A stretch of 64,000 nt of DNA from Pneumocystis sp. 'macacae' (Eukaryota > Ascomycota > Pneumocystomycetes > Pneumocystales > Pneumocystaceae), in assembly GCA_018127085.1 (NCBI GenBank), contig CM030734.1, positions 62,001 to 126,000 of the forward strand, written 5' to 3'. Under the pieces are notes generated by a model. That model was given only the letters and a program-made list of their open reading frames with translations. It ran no database searches and had not been told where the DNA came from. Numbering within the stretch: position 1 is the first letter of the stretch; every line of letters begins with the position of its first letter. The position numbers were made by a program, and so were the translations under genes. Positions 27,177-38,814 of this stretch are shown here, piece after piece.

Positions 27177-28732
27177 CGACATAACTTTCAACAAGTAAAC
27201 ATTTTATACATAACTTAATATTCATTTTTGTTTTATAATCCGTATAAAGGTAGAATTTTATTTAAAACTACATATTCTATACATAACAAAAAACGCTTTT
27301 TTATAAACTATACTGAACATTATATATTTCATATGGCATTTAAATCATTTTTAACTTATATTCTTACTTATGTGTATTTTCTCAATCAGATTTTAAATCT
27401 AAATATCATCCAGATTAAAAACATTAAACTTAAATATAAAAAGCACCAGATATTTGAATATTTGTATAAACAGTTACGAGGATTAATATGACTAGTTATT
27501 TCTAAACCATTATATTACACAATATGTTTTATCCTGAGCTCCAGAAAATTATTGGAATTTAATTTTTTTGAAATCATTAACTTCAAGCTATCAATATATA
27601 TCATAATTCATAAGATAACAATCTGAAAAATTATTGTATTATTTTTTAATTTTTAGAAGTATAAAACAGTTAATTTCAATTAAAAACAATTTTTTTCTAT
27701 ATCAAAAAAGTATAAAAATATTTTTTTAGTAAATACAGTTTTAAAACTTCTCAAATGTTTATAATATTAATAGCTTTTAATTGTTTTGTAAGTTTCATAC
27801 ATGTTATATTTTATAATAAAAAATAAACATCGAAAATCTCATCCAAAGAAAGATATATTTATCAACAAGTCAATCAACAGAATATATTTTTAAATATTAG
27901 ATATAATTCATAGGAATTTATCTATCAAACTATAACATAAAAATAGTTTTAATCTTATAGTTGATATCATATATTCTTTAGTAAAAATAATCTTTGATCT
28001 TAATAGTCTTTTTTAAAATTCTAAAACCAAAGAATAGATTTAAATATATATAATAAAAATTACTCTTAAAAATAAAAATAAATTATCAAATTAATTTGTA
28101 CTAAAATACTTTATGTTAAAAAATTTTAAACCTTTAGTTCAAATACACACCATCTAAACTTAAATATACATATATTTTAAAAATATTTAAAAAACATATT
28201 TCTAACTCAATATATAAAAACAATCAAAAATATTAATTTTCTAAATAAAAATAAATACAATAATCTAAAATATATTTACTATTCGATAAAAAAAGATAAC
28301 TAATGATTTCGCCAAAAATATTATCTTAAACATCCAAAAAGTATGTAATAAAAACAATAATTAAATAATAATATTCAACTAAATTCTATATTTTTTAAAA
28401 AATCTAAAGTTCTAAAAAACATTAATTTAACAAAATCAATTTCATAAAAAACATAAAAATTTTATATTTTAGAAACATTTATAATTTTAATTTACAATTA
28501 AATTTTAAAATATTGGTAGATCATATTATTTTTACCATAAAATCACTAAATATTCTCTTAATTAAAATATATAATAAATAAATTATGAAAATAATTTTAA
28601 AACATATTTATATAAAATAATATTTAAACAGTAGTATTTACCATTATAAAATCAATTTTATATCCAATTCATTAAAACATCTGAAAAATCCAATCTTTTT
28701 AAATAATTATTATAACTCAAAAACATTTAATT
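27177..28732. other. Convergent AT-rich intergenic region
   Basis: About 1.56 kb between the 3' ends of Cdc24 (+) and the WHIM-domain gene (-). An 87-codon open frame at 27228-27491 is composed of Ile/Lys/Tyr/Asn codons forced by AT-richness and is not called. No RNA gene or repeat stood out. Confidence 0.5.
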
Positions 28733-30355
28733 TTAGATATTTTCATTCAACAAATGATTCAGCCTAGTAGAAGTTTCAGAAAAGTCACTTGATTTAGACA
28801 CTAATTTTTTAGGATTATACTTTAAAAGAACTTTTAAAGAAAAAGATTCTGATTCTGTTTGAAAACTATTATAAGACTCAGTTTTATGATCAAGGTGATT
28901 ATCATTTTGTATTATATCTTTAGATAGTTCATTCATATTCTCAAACTTTCTATAACTACTATTTTGAGATAAATCAGTCTTTTCATAAATTCCATAATCT
29001 TCCCGTCTAGGCCTTTTTATCATCCTACCACTTGCAGTATATTGAACAGATTTATTTAAATGAAAAGAATTTTTACGTTTAAATACAGAAACCTGAACAT
29101 CATCATTACTATCATCGTCATTCTCATCGTCAGAAAATGTATATTTTATCCGTTTTCCACGAGTTCGCATTCCTAATAAAGCTGGTTCTATGTTTAATGC
29201 CTAAATAAAAAATATAAAATCAACAAATTTAAAACAGAATTTTAAATACATACAGCTAAACGAGCACGATTTGCATCCAATTTGTCTCTTCTCTAATTTC
29301 AAAATTAACTAGATAACTTAAAGAATTTATAAATACAATTTGTGCTTTTTCTATACGAGGACATATTTGATTTAATATTTTCGGAACTAAAGCAATAACG
29401 TTCAGAGAAGAATTATTTGACAAACTTAGAGCATATTGACGAAGTTCATCGACAGTTCCTGCAATAGATTTCCATTTAACAGATCCAGATCGTGATTTCG
29501 ACTCACGATATACACGAAATGGTGTATCTAAAATTCTATTAAAAACAAACAATAACAAAAAACAAATACCATTCCCCTCAATAAGCCATAGCTTTCTATT
29601 TTTAGCATCTTTCCCTAGTGGATGAACTAAAAGAGCATTTTTTGTATCATTAGAAGAACGATCTTTATAATTCTCATCAATAAAAGAACGAACAGCTTCA
29701 GATGACATAAGACACCAATCAACCAAACAACATAGTAATTTAAGCTAATATGAAACAACATTCAACAAAAATAGATAAAATTTAATTGGATTTACCTTAT
29801 CAGATGCACTAAGAGAATAAAATCCTTTATCTCTATGAAGAGGATTATATCCAGACCAAGAAGGATCAAGATGTTTAATATGAGTATCTATGCTTTCATT
29901 TAAAGCACGAGAAAAGTGCTTTGATCTAATTATGTTTCAATATAATTAAACTTACACAAAAACATACTCTACTGGTTTTCTCCTATTTAAACATAACGTA
30001 ACAAGTCTACATAATAACTCTACAATCTTATTTAGTGGATCTGGTTCACCAAGGATACCACTACACTTTATAAGCGACCCATAAAATATAAACCATGTTA
30101 CCGCTCAATATCTTGTGGTCCTAAATCGGGAATTCCTTCAAATAATCGAGAAAATCGATTTCTAAAAGTTACAATATATGCTATATCAGAAGACGATATA
30201 AATGAATCACTTGCATCAGAATCACTCTGAGAGCTCACAGAAGAAACCAAATCAAGACTATCACTTTTAACAGAAGATACATCATCATCAGTAGCCTTTA
30301 AAATGTCTGAATCTAATGATAAAGGGGGACTACTAAGCTCTAAAGAATCCGACAT
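28733..30355 (-). CDS. WHIM-domain chromatin-remodelling-associated protein
   Basis: Minus-strand gene from ATG 30355-30353 to TAA 28735-28733, about six exons and ~440 residues. An acidic Ser-rich N-terminus leads into FRNRFSRLFEGIPDLGPQDI and LNKIVELLCRLVTLCLNRRK. The central part reads LHRDKGFYSLSASDK and VDWCLMSSEAVRSFIDENYK. Then comes HPLGKDAKNRKLWLIEG with FRVYRESKSRSGSVKWKSIA. This ordering (loop up to 'GFYSLSASDKV', then the 'HPLGKDxxxRxLW' strand) is that of the WHIM1/WHIM2 modules found next to DDT domains in ISWI-, CECR2- and RSF1-type accessory subunits, where they contact linker DNA. The basic C-terminal tail (RTRGKRIKYTFSDDENDDD and Arg/Lys patches) fits a nuclear protein. No PHD finger or bromodomain is visible. 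The exact orthologue is unknown to me. Confidence 0.72.
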
Positions 30356-31085
30356 TAAATTTAGTTGATTATTTGAATCTTTTAAGTATATATTTTAATC
30401 AAAAAACACTACCTTAAAATTAATTATAATATCTTACTAAAAACTAAAAAAATACGGATTCAATTTTTTTCTCCTTAAAAACTTATATAAAAACCAAGAT
30501 CTAGAATACATCATTATTCCAAATAATATCTATTATTAATAGAATATATAAAAATATTAAAACTAATGTATAAAAAGCGCTGTTTTCATTATTTTCATTT
30601 TCCAAAACAAACTCTAAAAACATCTCAATACTACTAACATCATCTAAATGAACCTATAGAAAAATTAAAATCCATCAAATCTTAATAAATCTAATACGTA
30701 TCATCTTGCAATACTACTTAGACAACACTATCCATTATAAAATTAAAAATTTAAATATCAAAACCATATAATTATAAAAAATATCATCAACACGAAGTGT
30801 CGCTTCCCACTACAGTTTTATTAATATAATACATTCATAATCCATAGTATTTTCATTAAATTGATCAATTATATAGTCAAAATCTTATAATAATAACTAA
30901 TAGATCTTAATTTCCCTATTTTCTATTTTTATCAAATTTTGTTATTAGATAATTTAAAACTAAGAAAACCAAGATCTACTTTTGCTAAATCATTTAAAAC
31001 CATAAAAAACATAGCTACCTATATGAATAATATCAAAAGAAGTACCAAAAACAATAGCTTTAAATATTAAATATAACAATAAACA
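30356..31085. other. AT-rich intergenic region
   Basis: About 730 bases between the 5' end of the WHIM-domain gene and the 3' end of the RNase III gene, both on the minus strand. No open frame, tRNA boxes or repeats were found. It should hold the WHIM-gene promoter. Confidence 0.5.
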
Positions 31086-32207
31086 CTAATCTTCAGAAGG
31101 AAGCTTCGACTATATATATTAAAAATCTTATATAAAGAAAAACAAGGAATTACCAACGCATCCATAGCACTACGAATACCTGCAATCTTCTGATTAGGTC
31201 CCCACCCACGACCAACTTCTTGACCATCAATTCTACAGCTATACTCATACCCATCTTTATTCCCACCTTCCCCACCGATCCAAATATATTCAATTTTTTT
31301 TCGTGTTTGACCATCTGTATTAAATTCTCTGCCAATCCGATTATACAATGTCTGTTTTGCCATTTTATCTAATTCTATAGAACTCTTTTGTTTCTTTTGG
31401 AACAAATAAATATCAGGTGCCATCAATTCAGAAATCCACCGAAAAGCAATTTCTTCTCCATTAGAAGAATCTAACACTAAACCGCCAATATAGCTTTCAA
31501 ATATATCAGCTACAATTTTTTTTAAAGATCTAACATTATCACTTTCTGCAGATTCACTTAAAAGCAATCTTTTATCAAAACCATAAAGTTTGCTAATTTT
31601 CTCCGCCTTAGTATTCCCCACAAGTTGAGAACGCATAACAGAAAGCTCTCCCTCACGAGCATCAGGGAATGCTTTAAAAAGTAACTTTGTCACTGCATGG
31701 TTCAAGTAGGAATCACCTAAAAATTCCAATCTTTCATTATGTAACTTCAAAACTTCTCTTTCAGAGACATTGTAAGACTGAGTAGCATATGCATATGATC
31801 TATGGGTAAAAACTTGTTTTAACAATACAGGATCTTTTATTTGAGGCAAAAAAGGTATCTCCGATTCTTTTACCAATCCCATTTCCAAAGGATGTTGAAC
31901 TAGAGATAAAAATTCAGCTAAAAAAGGATCACCTTTTATTATATCAACGAGCCGAAGTACTACTCTATGTATTTTTTTCTCTTTTTCATCCATAGAATCC
32001 CCCATTTCCAAACATGATACGTATTCAATCAAATCTCGCAAAGATTCCATAAAATATTCAAATTTACAAACAATATTTCTATGATCGCCCCTTTTTTCCG
32101 AATCAATCTAACTATATGTATCAGTATCTTTCTAAAACCCAAATGCTTAAAAAAATAAGTACCTGAACATTCAAATCATTCTGCTTTAATTTCCGTTTTT
32201 TCCCCAT
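31086..32207 (-). CDS. Ribonuclease III (Rnt1/Pac1 type)
   Basis: Double-strand-specific endoribonuclease that processes pre-rRNA, snRNA and snoRNA precursors in the nucleus. I join three exons. Exon 1 (32207-32163) reads MGKKRKLKQNDLNVQ, a basic nuclear-localisation-like start. A 55-base intron leads in frame to the main exon. A 44-base intron (31153-31110) precedes the last codons SKLPSED at TAG 31088-31086. The main exon has the RNase III signature HNERLEFLGDSYLNHAV (catalytic Glu and Asp), the second acidic cluster VADIFESYIGGL, and a C-terminal dsRNA-binding domain ending GWGPNQKIAGIRSAMDAL. Total ~340 residues, shorter than yeast Rnt1 and similar to Pac1. Catalytic residues are intact. 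If exon 1 is wrong, translation would start at ATG 32050-32048. Confidence 0.9.
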
Positions 32208-32502
32208 AAAAAACTGAAAATTTATCATAAAGAAAACAAGCAATATTAAAAAAGACTAACAATCAAATATTTTCTTGAAAAAATTAAAATCAAATAAAAA
32301 TGATCATCTTAAAGTTCCGAGAAACGCTTACTTTATAAGCCTAAGAAAAACCTTAAAAATAAATTCATTGAAAAAAGCTTATATATAATGAAGGAAGAGA
32401 AAATAAATACATAACTGATAATTAACATTAATTCATTACAGCTTATTTATATAATCCTACAATGTATACATCCATCGACTTATCAAAACTTAGATATAGA
32501 GA

Positions 32503-33743
32503 TTATTTATAAGCATTAACTACATCATCCATACAAGAATATCCTGTACAACCATTTTCGAGTTCTGCTTTACTCAGGTCTTGCTCAAAAAATTTCCTAA
32601 AACAACTACTTTGTGATATTTGGCTATCAAAACTTGCATCAGGTGTATCTTCTATTGACCATGTTTCATTCCTATTATTGCATATCGCATCATCTAAATT
32701 AAAACCATCTTGTGAAAGAACATTTGGATATACAGGAAGAGTTAAATCCGAGAAATCCCATGTGTTCCAATCAGATCCTTCATCAATAATCTCTTTATTT
32801 TTTGGAAAATGTAAATTAATTAAAGGCGTTTTCATATTCAAAAACGATCGTGGTTTTTTGGGAAAACGTGGATATCCATTCGAACAAAAAGGTGCATACC
32901 AAGTCTTATATAAAGATGAAGAACGTTGACCAAGTTGTTTCCAGCTACGCACGGAGCGAAGTTTTCGAGAACAAGAAGGACCAACACTTGTTTGTACTGG
33001 CAAGCATCTAGTGAACTGAACAGTAGATCTAGTATCCAATCCATGCTTCAAAGATCTCTGACAAGATGTCGGTATCCATGTCTTATCATAAAATTGCCTC
33101 GAGTAAATAGGTGATATAGCAGTCATCACTGGATATATCATTTTATCATTTTCTGCAGACAATGTAGATGCACATGTAAGACTTGGAGTTCCATGGCTTG
33201 CATAAGACATTGAACTAAAGTCCAAAACATCATGTGGTTTCGACCCCTGCAAATTCCCACCTTTCCTTTTCAGTGGACGATTATATAAAAAATACGAATA
33301 TAAAAGAATCTGCCCAATTGCACTAAGAGCCCATAACAATAACCCAACGAAAACAGCATGCCCCTGCGACCAGCGCGGCTCGCATATCTGTCCCGCAGAA
33401 AATGCACATGCTGCATCCACAGCTGCTGTTCCATTCCCCGAAAAAAACAACCATATCCAAAAAACAATCCCAATAATAAGTGAAAGTACCCCAAGAACTA
33501 TAAAAGATACTTTAACTCCTCCATCAGGAAGAAGAACAGCATCTCCAATCATCAGCTGAACATATAAAACTGCAGCTGTTGCTGCAAATCCAATCACTTG
33601 AGGTGGCCCTCCACGAACTGCAATCAATAAGAAATACCCACCAAGAATAAGATGAATAATCTAAAAAACGCTCCTTAATTCTTATAATTCCTATTTATAT
33701 ATTTACTTACACAACATGTTACTACAGCGATTCCTTGTTTCAT
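32503..33743 (-). CDS. Four-pass membrane protein with long Ser-rich tail
   Basis: Two exons (intron 33710-33661, GTAAGT donor) give ~396 residues starting MKQGIAVVTCC. Four hydrophobic helices are visible: residues ~4-24, ~31-52 (GFAATAAVLYVQLMIGDAVL), ~58-78 (VSFIVLGVLSLIIGIVFWIW) and ~108-130 (VFVGLLLWALSAIGQILLYS). The remaining ~250 residues are hydrophilic, Ser/Arg-rich and presumably cytosolic. The second loop has Cys residues (ACAFSAGQICEP). I do not recognise the family; four helices plus a long tail are compatible with a fungal plasma-membrane or tetraspan-type scaffold. The start is uncertain: the same frame continues upstream to an ATG at 33866-33864 but is broken by a TAA at 33776-33774 (see findings). 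It is divergent from fibrillarin. Confidence 0.68.
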
Positions 33744-34190
33744 TGATGTTTGAATATCATCGGATGCCCATTTTTACAGTATCATATAAGGTGTCCCTAA
33801 CATATCAACCCCTAACCCTATCATAGGAAACCCTAACGACAAATTAGAAACCGTCTGAACGGACATTTTTTTATAAAAATAGTACTTGAGGAGTTCAATT
33901 GCAAGTAATTTAATTGTTTATAGAAGAGTTGTGTATTTTAAAAAGAATATATTTCAGTATTAAGTAGCTAATAGTATATTTAGGAGTTTCTTTGAAAAAA
34001 CAAGCAAAAAATAAACTTTTAAATCTTGATATTACCAAAAGACATTTTTTTAAAAATTGTACAAAAAAACAAAAGAAAGTACCTTAAAAAGGCACTGAAA
34101 ATAGTTTTATGTTGATAAAAAGATTAAGAATCAGAAGAAAGCAAGAAAATAAGAATTTCTCTTTTTTAAAACTGTGATATCAATCCCAAA
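33744..34190. promoter_or_regulatory. Divergent promoter region, membrane protein / fibrillarin
   Basis: The 447 bases between the two divergent starts include the in-frame leader of the membrane protein (33744-33866), which on the minus strand contains four TTAGGG-like words, and then AT-rich DNA upstream of fibrillarin. No canonical promoter element was identified. Confidence 0.45.
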
Positions 34191-35214
34191 ATGGGACCAA
34201 GAAGTGGACAAGGGCAACGGGAACAAAGCTCTCGGCGTGGACGAGGAATACAGCGGGGGCGAGAACCAGGGCGTGGAAACAAGCAACGTAGACATCCAGA
34301 ACGAGGAATGCGTCCCAGTAGACCACGAGCAACAAAGGTGATAATTGAACCGCATCGCCATCCAGGAGTCTTTGTTGCTCGAGGTAAAGAGGACTACCTT
34401 GTAACAAAAAACCTAGTCCCAGGAGAATCAGTGTAAGCAAAATAACATGTATCTACAAATAATCAACAAATACATAGATATGGGGAAAAAAGAATATCAG
34501 TCGAAACAGAAGGAAAAACAGTAGAATATCGAGTTTGGAACCCCTTCAGATCAAAACTTGCAGCAGGTATTCTAGGGGGACTTGATGAAATTTACATATA
34601 CCCTGGATCACGAGTATTATATCTTGGTGCAGCAAGCGGAACTTCAGTAAGCCATGTAGCAGATGTTGTAGGCCCAGAAGGATTAGTCTATGCGGTTGAA
34701 TTCTCACATAGAAGTGGGAGAGATCTACTTCATATGGCACAAAAACGAACTAACGTTATTCCCATTATTGAAGATGCTCGACATCCTCAAAAATATCGAA
34801 TGCTTGTTGGTATGGTTGATACAGGTAAAAAGACTATAGTATATGAATTTCTACAGAAGTTTATAAAAAATAGTATTTGCAGATGTTGCCCAGCCAGATC
34901 AGGCTCGAATTATTGCACTCAATGCACATACTTTCCTCAAAAAGTAAACTTTTGTTATTTTAAACTCAGCTAAACAATCACAGTTCAGGCGGGATCGTTA
35001 TATCCATTAAAGCCAATTGTATTGATTCAACAGTTGATGCAGCAACGGTCTTTGCACGTGAAGTTAAGAAACTGCAAGAAGAAAAAATCAAACCCCAAGA
35101 ACAACTTACACTAGAACCATACGAGGTAGCAACCTTGTTTTGTATTAAATATAACTTATATGCATCAAGAGGGATCACTGTATAATTGTAGGAAAATATA
35201 TGAGATATAACTAA
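34191..35214 (+). CDS. NOP1: Fibrillarin, snoRNP 2'-O-methyltransferase
   Basis: Catalytic subunit of box C/D snoRNPs, methylating pre-rRNA in the nucleolus. About five exons encode ~300 residues. The N-terminal ~48 residues are Arg/Gly-rich ([29 protein letters not shown]). They are followed by the conserved core [38 protein letters not shown], the SAM-binding loop [73 protein letters not shown] and the C-terminal [14 protein letters not shown]. The last intron (GTAGCA...ATCAAG) splices PYE to RDHC and the frame closes at TAA 35212-35214. The GAR domain is shorter and less Gly-rich than in most fungi. It is divergent from the membrane-protein gene and convergent with eIF6. Confidence 0.95.
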
Positions 35215-35385
35215 AAAACGTAAAATAGACTTTATTATTGACAATATATTTATAATCGGAAATCTTTTTTGAATATGAATTAGAAAATAGACTAGTCCTA
35301 TTAATTCAAATTTAAATGCATCTTGAATACAAATACAATACCATACAATGCATTTAGCATAGTATACAATAATTCCACAACATGC

Positions 35386-36385
35386 TTATGAATATGTTTC
35401 AATTGTTGCATTCCTTATACCTGTAATTGCCGCAGTTGTTTGTGCATCCTTCTCTAGATAAACATTACTCTACAAAATATAAGGGTCTTACATGTAGCTT
35501 AAATATACTTTCAATTGCAGATAATTCTATAGCCGTTGTATCAAAACCTGCAAATGCAATCCAATCATTCACAATCTATTATATAATTACAATTTATTCA
35601 TAAACTAAATATATCATCTTACAATGCCTGCGCCGACAACATCTGAGCCTCTGTTTACACTTCCCGCTATCAACGGTACTTGCAAAAGAGATGAAAGCTC
35701 ATCTTGTTCAGCAATAGTCGTCTTAGGATGCACCTATAAAACATAAGAACTAAAACTCCTGAACTCACAAAAAATGCACCAATGCTCCTTGATTACTTAA
35801 CACACAATAACTACCTACAAGAACATTCCCTGCAATCGTTTGCCGAAAAACCTCAACACCAAGAACATCTGTAATAATTTCTTCTGTTTCTCTTTCAATA
35901 TCAGGATGTACCAGAGCAACATAATCATTGCATGCAATCACATTCCCAAGAGCAGAAAGACGCTCACCAATACTCTGAATTTTAACAGAATCGGGCAACG
36001 AATTTCGAAGATGCATAAGTTCTTGATCCTAATACCATTTAAAACAACTTTCTCAACCATCAAAGACACTACAGTCGTTGTAGATGGAACAAGAAGACCT
36101 CTGCAATTACCAGCTGTCATCCTACCAACAATACGAGACCCACAAATACTGCAGTGACATACAGGTACTTTACAACCATCAATAACCATAGGAAAAAACA
36201 AAAAGGCTTACTAATATCTCCCAACTCACTTTCTATAATACTATATAAGATTAACAAGAATCATAAAATACAAAAAACTCTTACCTATGAAAATTTTCAG
36301 AACCTCCAATAGCTGTTAAAGCATAGCTATTTGTTAATTTTCCAAAAACGCCAATTCTAAAATCTTCATTAATTATTGTTTTCAT
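35386..36385 (-). CDS. TIF6: Eukaryotic translation initiation factor 6 (ribosome anti-association factor)
   Basis: Binds pre-60S subunits, needed for 60S biogenesis and nuclear export, and prevents premature joining with 40S. Minus strand, ATG 36385-36383 to TAA 35388-35386, about eight short exons and ~245 residues, the normal size. Seen in order: [26 protein letters not shown] and ESELGD, then [115 protein letters not shown] then [18 protein letters not shown], and the terminal ATIETYS. The pentein-repeat propeller is complete. It lies tail-to-tail with fibrillarin, another ribosome-biogenesis gene. Confidence 0.95.
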
Positions 36386-37074
36386 ACGCAACAAAAACAA
36401 ACTCGCTAGAACTCTCAAACTGCGCACGCAGTGCTGTAAATATTAGCAATTTTCTAAAATTTCAAAAACCTTTACCCATTTTTCAAACTTTCAAATTTTT
36501 GTCGTTATTTTCGGGACTTTAGATATTCAATTTAAAATTATAGAATTATACTAATCTTCAAAAAACTATGTATAAAACATCTTATTTTATTTTTTATAAA
36601 CTTAATTATTAATGCTAATTCAAAAACATTAACTTAAATAGTTTTACAAATTTTAATAAAAAATCTTCCATATTCATAAATCTTATATACTAGTTAATAA
36701 CTAATAGATATATCAAGATTTATTCCAGGAAAAAAATATTTTTTGAAAAAACTTAATCATATCATTATTTTATTTTTAGATATTTTTACCAGATATAAAA
36801 CAAAAAAAACATGATAAAAAGCAATATTAAAAAATAATATATTTAGATTTGAACCAACGCATTATCCTTAAAATAAAATATATTACTATAGGATAACAAA
36901 ATGCTATATTAGCGGACCACTTTATAATATATATTAATAATGAATATATCATCAGATATTTAGCTCTGCATTATCTAAAAATTTATAAAACATTAAACAA
37001 CAGTAGCCTAAATTAAGCAGAATTCTACCTGAAAGCTTACATACAAGGGTCTTTACAACATAAAACATTCATCT
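36386..37074. other. AT-rich intergenic region with a tRNA-like element
   Basis: About 690 bases between the 3' end of the Rad23 gene and the 5' end of eIF6, both on the minus strand. No protein frame is supported. The minus strand of ~36838-36935 has a box B-like GGTTCAAATCT, a nearby AAGTGG and a T6 run downstream. It does not fold into a proper cloverleaf by hand, so it is not called as a tRNA. Confidence 0.4.
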
Positions 37075-38581
37075 TTAAGACATTTCTTCATCCGATTCAT
37101 TACCATGTTCAAACAAATAATTTGCTGCCATCTTTTATAAGTCAGAATACAGAAAATACAAACACAGACAAAAGCTACTTCCTCATTTTTATCACAAGCA
37201 AAATAAGCCTGAACGACTACTCCATGAGAAAATCCTAAGGCCTCAAGCTATCAAAGTCAATATATATCTCAAATATTTTAAGAAAATCTTTTACTCTTTC
37301 AATAGCTTGTCGTTCTTCTTCTGTCAACTGAAGCTGAACTATATTAGACATTGGTGTTGCTCCATCACCGTCCATTCCCTCAGAAAGTAACTGAAGAAAT
37401 GCATCAGAATTCTGATTTATAAGCTTTAAAAAGTAAACAAAAAAATATAACATAAAAAACGATTACCGTAGCTAATTGCAGATTTCCCTGTCCCAATTGC
37501 TGCAATACTGATTCAAGCATTTGCGGTTGAGTTTGAACAAGACGACGTAGCATCAGAAACTGAGGATTATTACGTAAAAATGCCAAACTTTCTGCATTAT
37601 TAGAACCAGTTAACGAATTCCCAGAGCCAGCATTTAAACGTTCTCTTCCCTGCTGGGAAACCTGAGCAGCTAATTCAAACAAATTTTCCGATCGACTAGG
37701 AGCAGGTGTAGGTATAGACGTAAGTGTAGATTGAGCGGCTTGTTGGGTATGGGAAGCTTGCTGAGCTTGAGAGACTTGCTGAGAAGATGGCTGCTGCAAC
37801 AATTCTCGAGATAGATGCTCAGGAATACCCTAAACATAGATTATTATTTAAAAATAAAACATTTATTCACATACTGTCAAAAGATATTCTACTGCTCTAT
37901 CAGGATTATTAAATGCAGCACGCATGGCTCTCTCTACTTCTGGACGTTCATATCCCATTTCCATCATATTTTTTATAGCAGTATCACACATTAGCCCAAC
38001 CACTGAAAACAATTACATCATCAAACGTCATATCCACAGATAAAAACACACCAAGAGAATTAGGATCATTAAAAGTCTCAGAGGAAGAAGCTGGAATATC
38101 AGAAGTAGATAAGGAAGCTGTTTCAGCAGCAGAAACTTTCGAATCGTTCTGATTCATAGAAGTAGTTGATTCAGGAGCAACATGAGTACTCGGTAGTTGC
38201 TTAGGCTTCAAAAATAATCAAAAACATACAAATAGAACATTTTTATAAGCAACCTTCTGAACCATACAAACAATAAAGTCTTTTTCTTTAATATCATAAC
38301 TCTCAACCGTGTTAGTATCTAACAATATTTTTCCTATTAATTATTCATTTAAATAACTCAAAATAAATAAAAATACAAGAATACCTGAGTAAATAAGCTT
38401 TTGGTGCTTCAAATCATAACCCTGAACCTCTTGGATCATTTCCTTAACTTGTAATATCTAATAAAAATAATCTCAGCTTTTAAAACAATTTTCGTATTTA
38501 AAATTGACATACAGTAGATCTAGGATCAACATTGTCAATAGTAAACTTCTGTTGCTTTAAATCTTTAAATGTAAGCCTCAT
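37075..38581 (-). CDS. RAD23: Rad23-type UBL-UBA proteasome shuttle / NER factor
   Basis: Delivers ubiquitylated substrates to the proteasome and partners Rad4/XPC in nucleotide-excision repair. Minus strand from ATG 38581-38579 to TAA 37077-37075, about seven exons, ~380 residues. Domains in order: N-terminal ubiquitin-like domain ([20 protein letters not shown] ... [18 protein letters not shown]); a Ser/Thr/Ala linker; UBA1 ([20 protein letters not shown], then [10 protein letters not shown]); a Gln-rich linker; the XPC-binding (STI1-like) domain ([20 protein letters not shown], then [13 protein letters not shown]); and UBA2 ([20 protein letters not shown]). The C-terminus after the last splice reads [18 protein letters not shown]. 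This four-module order is specific to Rad23/Rhp23 and excludes Dsk2 or Ddi1. Confidence 0.94.
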
Positions 38582-38814
38582 TTCCCTAAAAATATTTTTT
38601 TGAAGTTTAAACTATTTGTATCGTTGAGCAAAAGAAATGATTCAATAGTATTATAAATAAAAAAATCAAGAAACAAATCTATGTACAATTACATAAACTT
38701 TTCTACAATTTATGAATCATAATTCACTAAACTCATGTCATGATACATGATTTTTTTTGCAAAAGCAAATGCCTATAATAAATTATAAAAAATTAAAATA
38801 AAAAGAATAATAAA

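Noticed and set aside
27228..27491. 87-codon + strand open frame after CDC24
   Set aside because: Composed almost only of Ile/Lys/Tyr/Leu/Phe/Asn codons dictated by AT-rich DNA; no domain, and it lies in a convergent 3' spacer.
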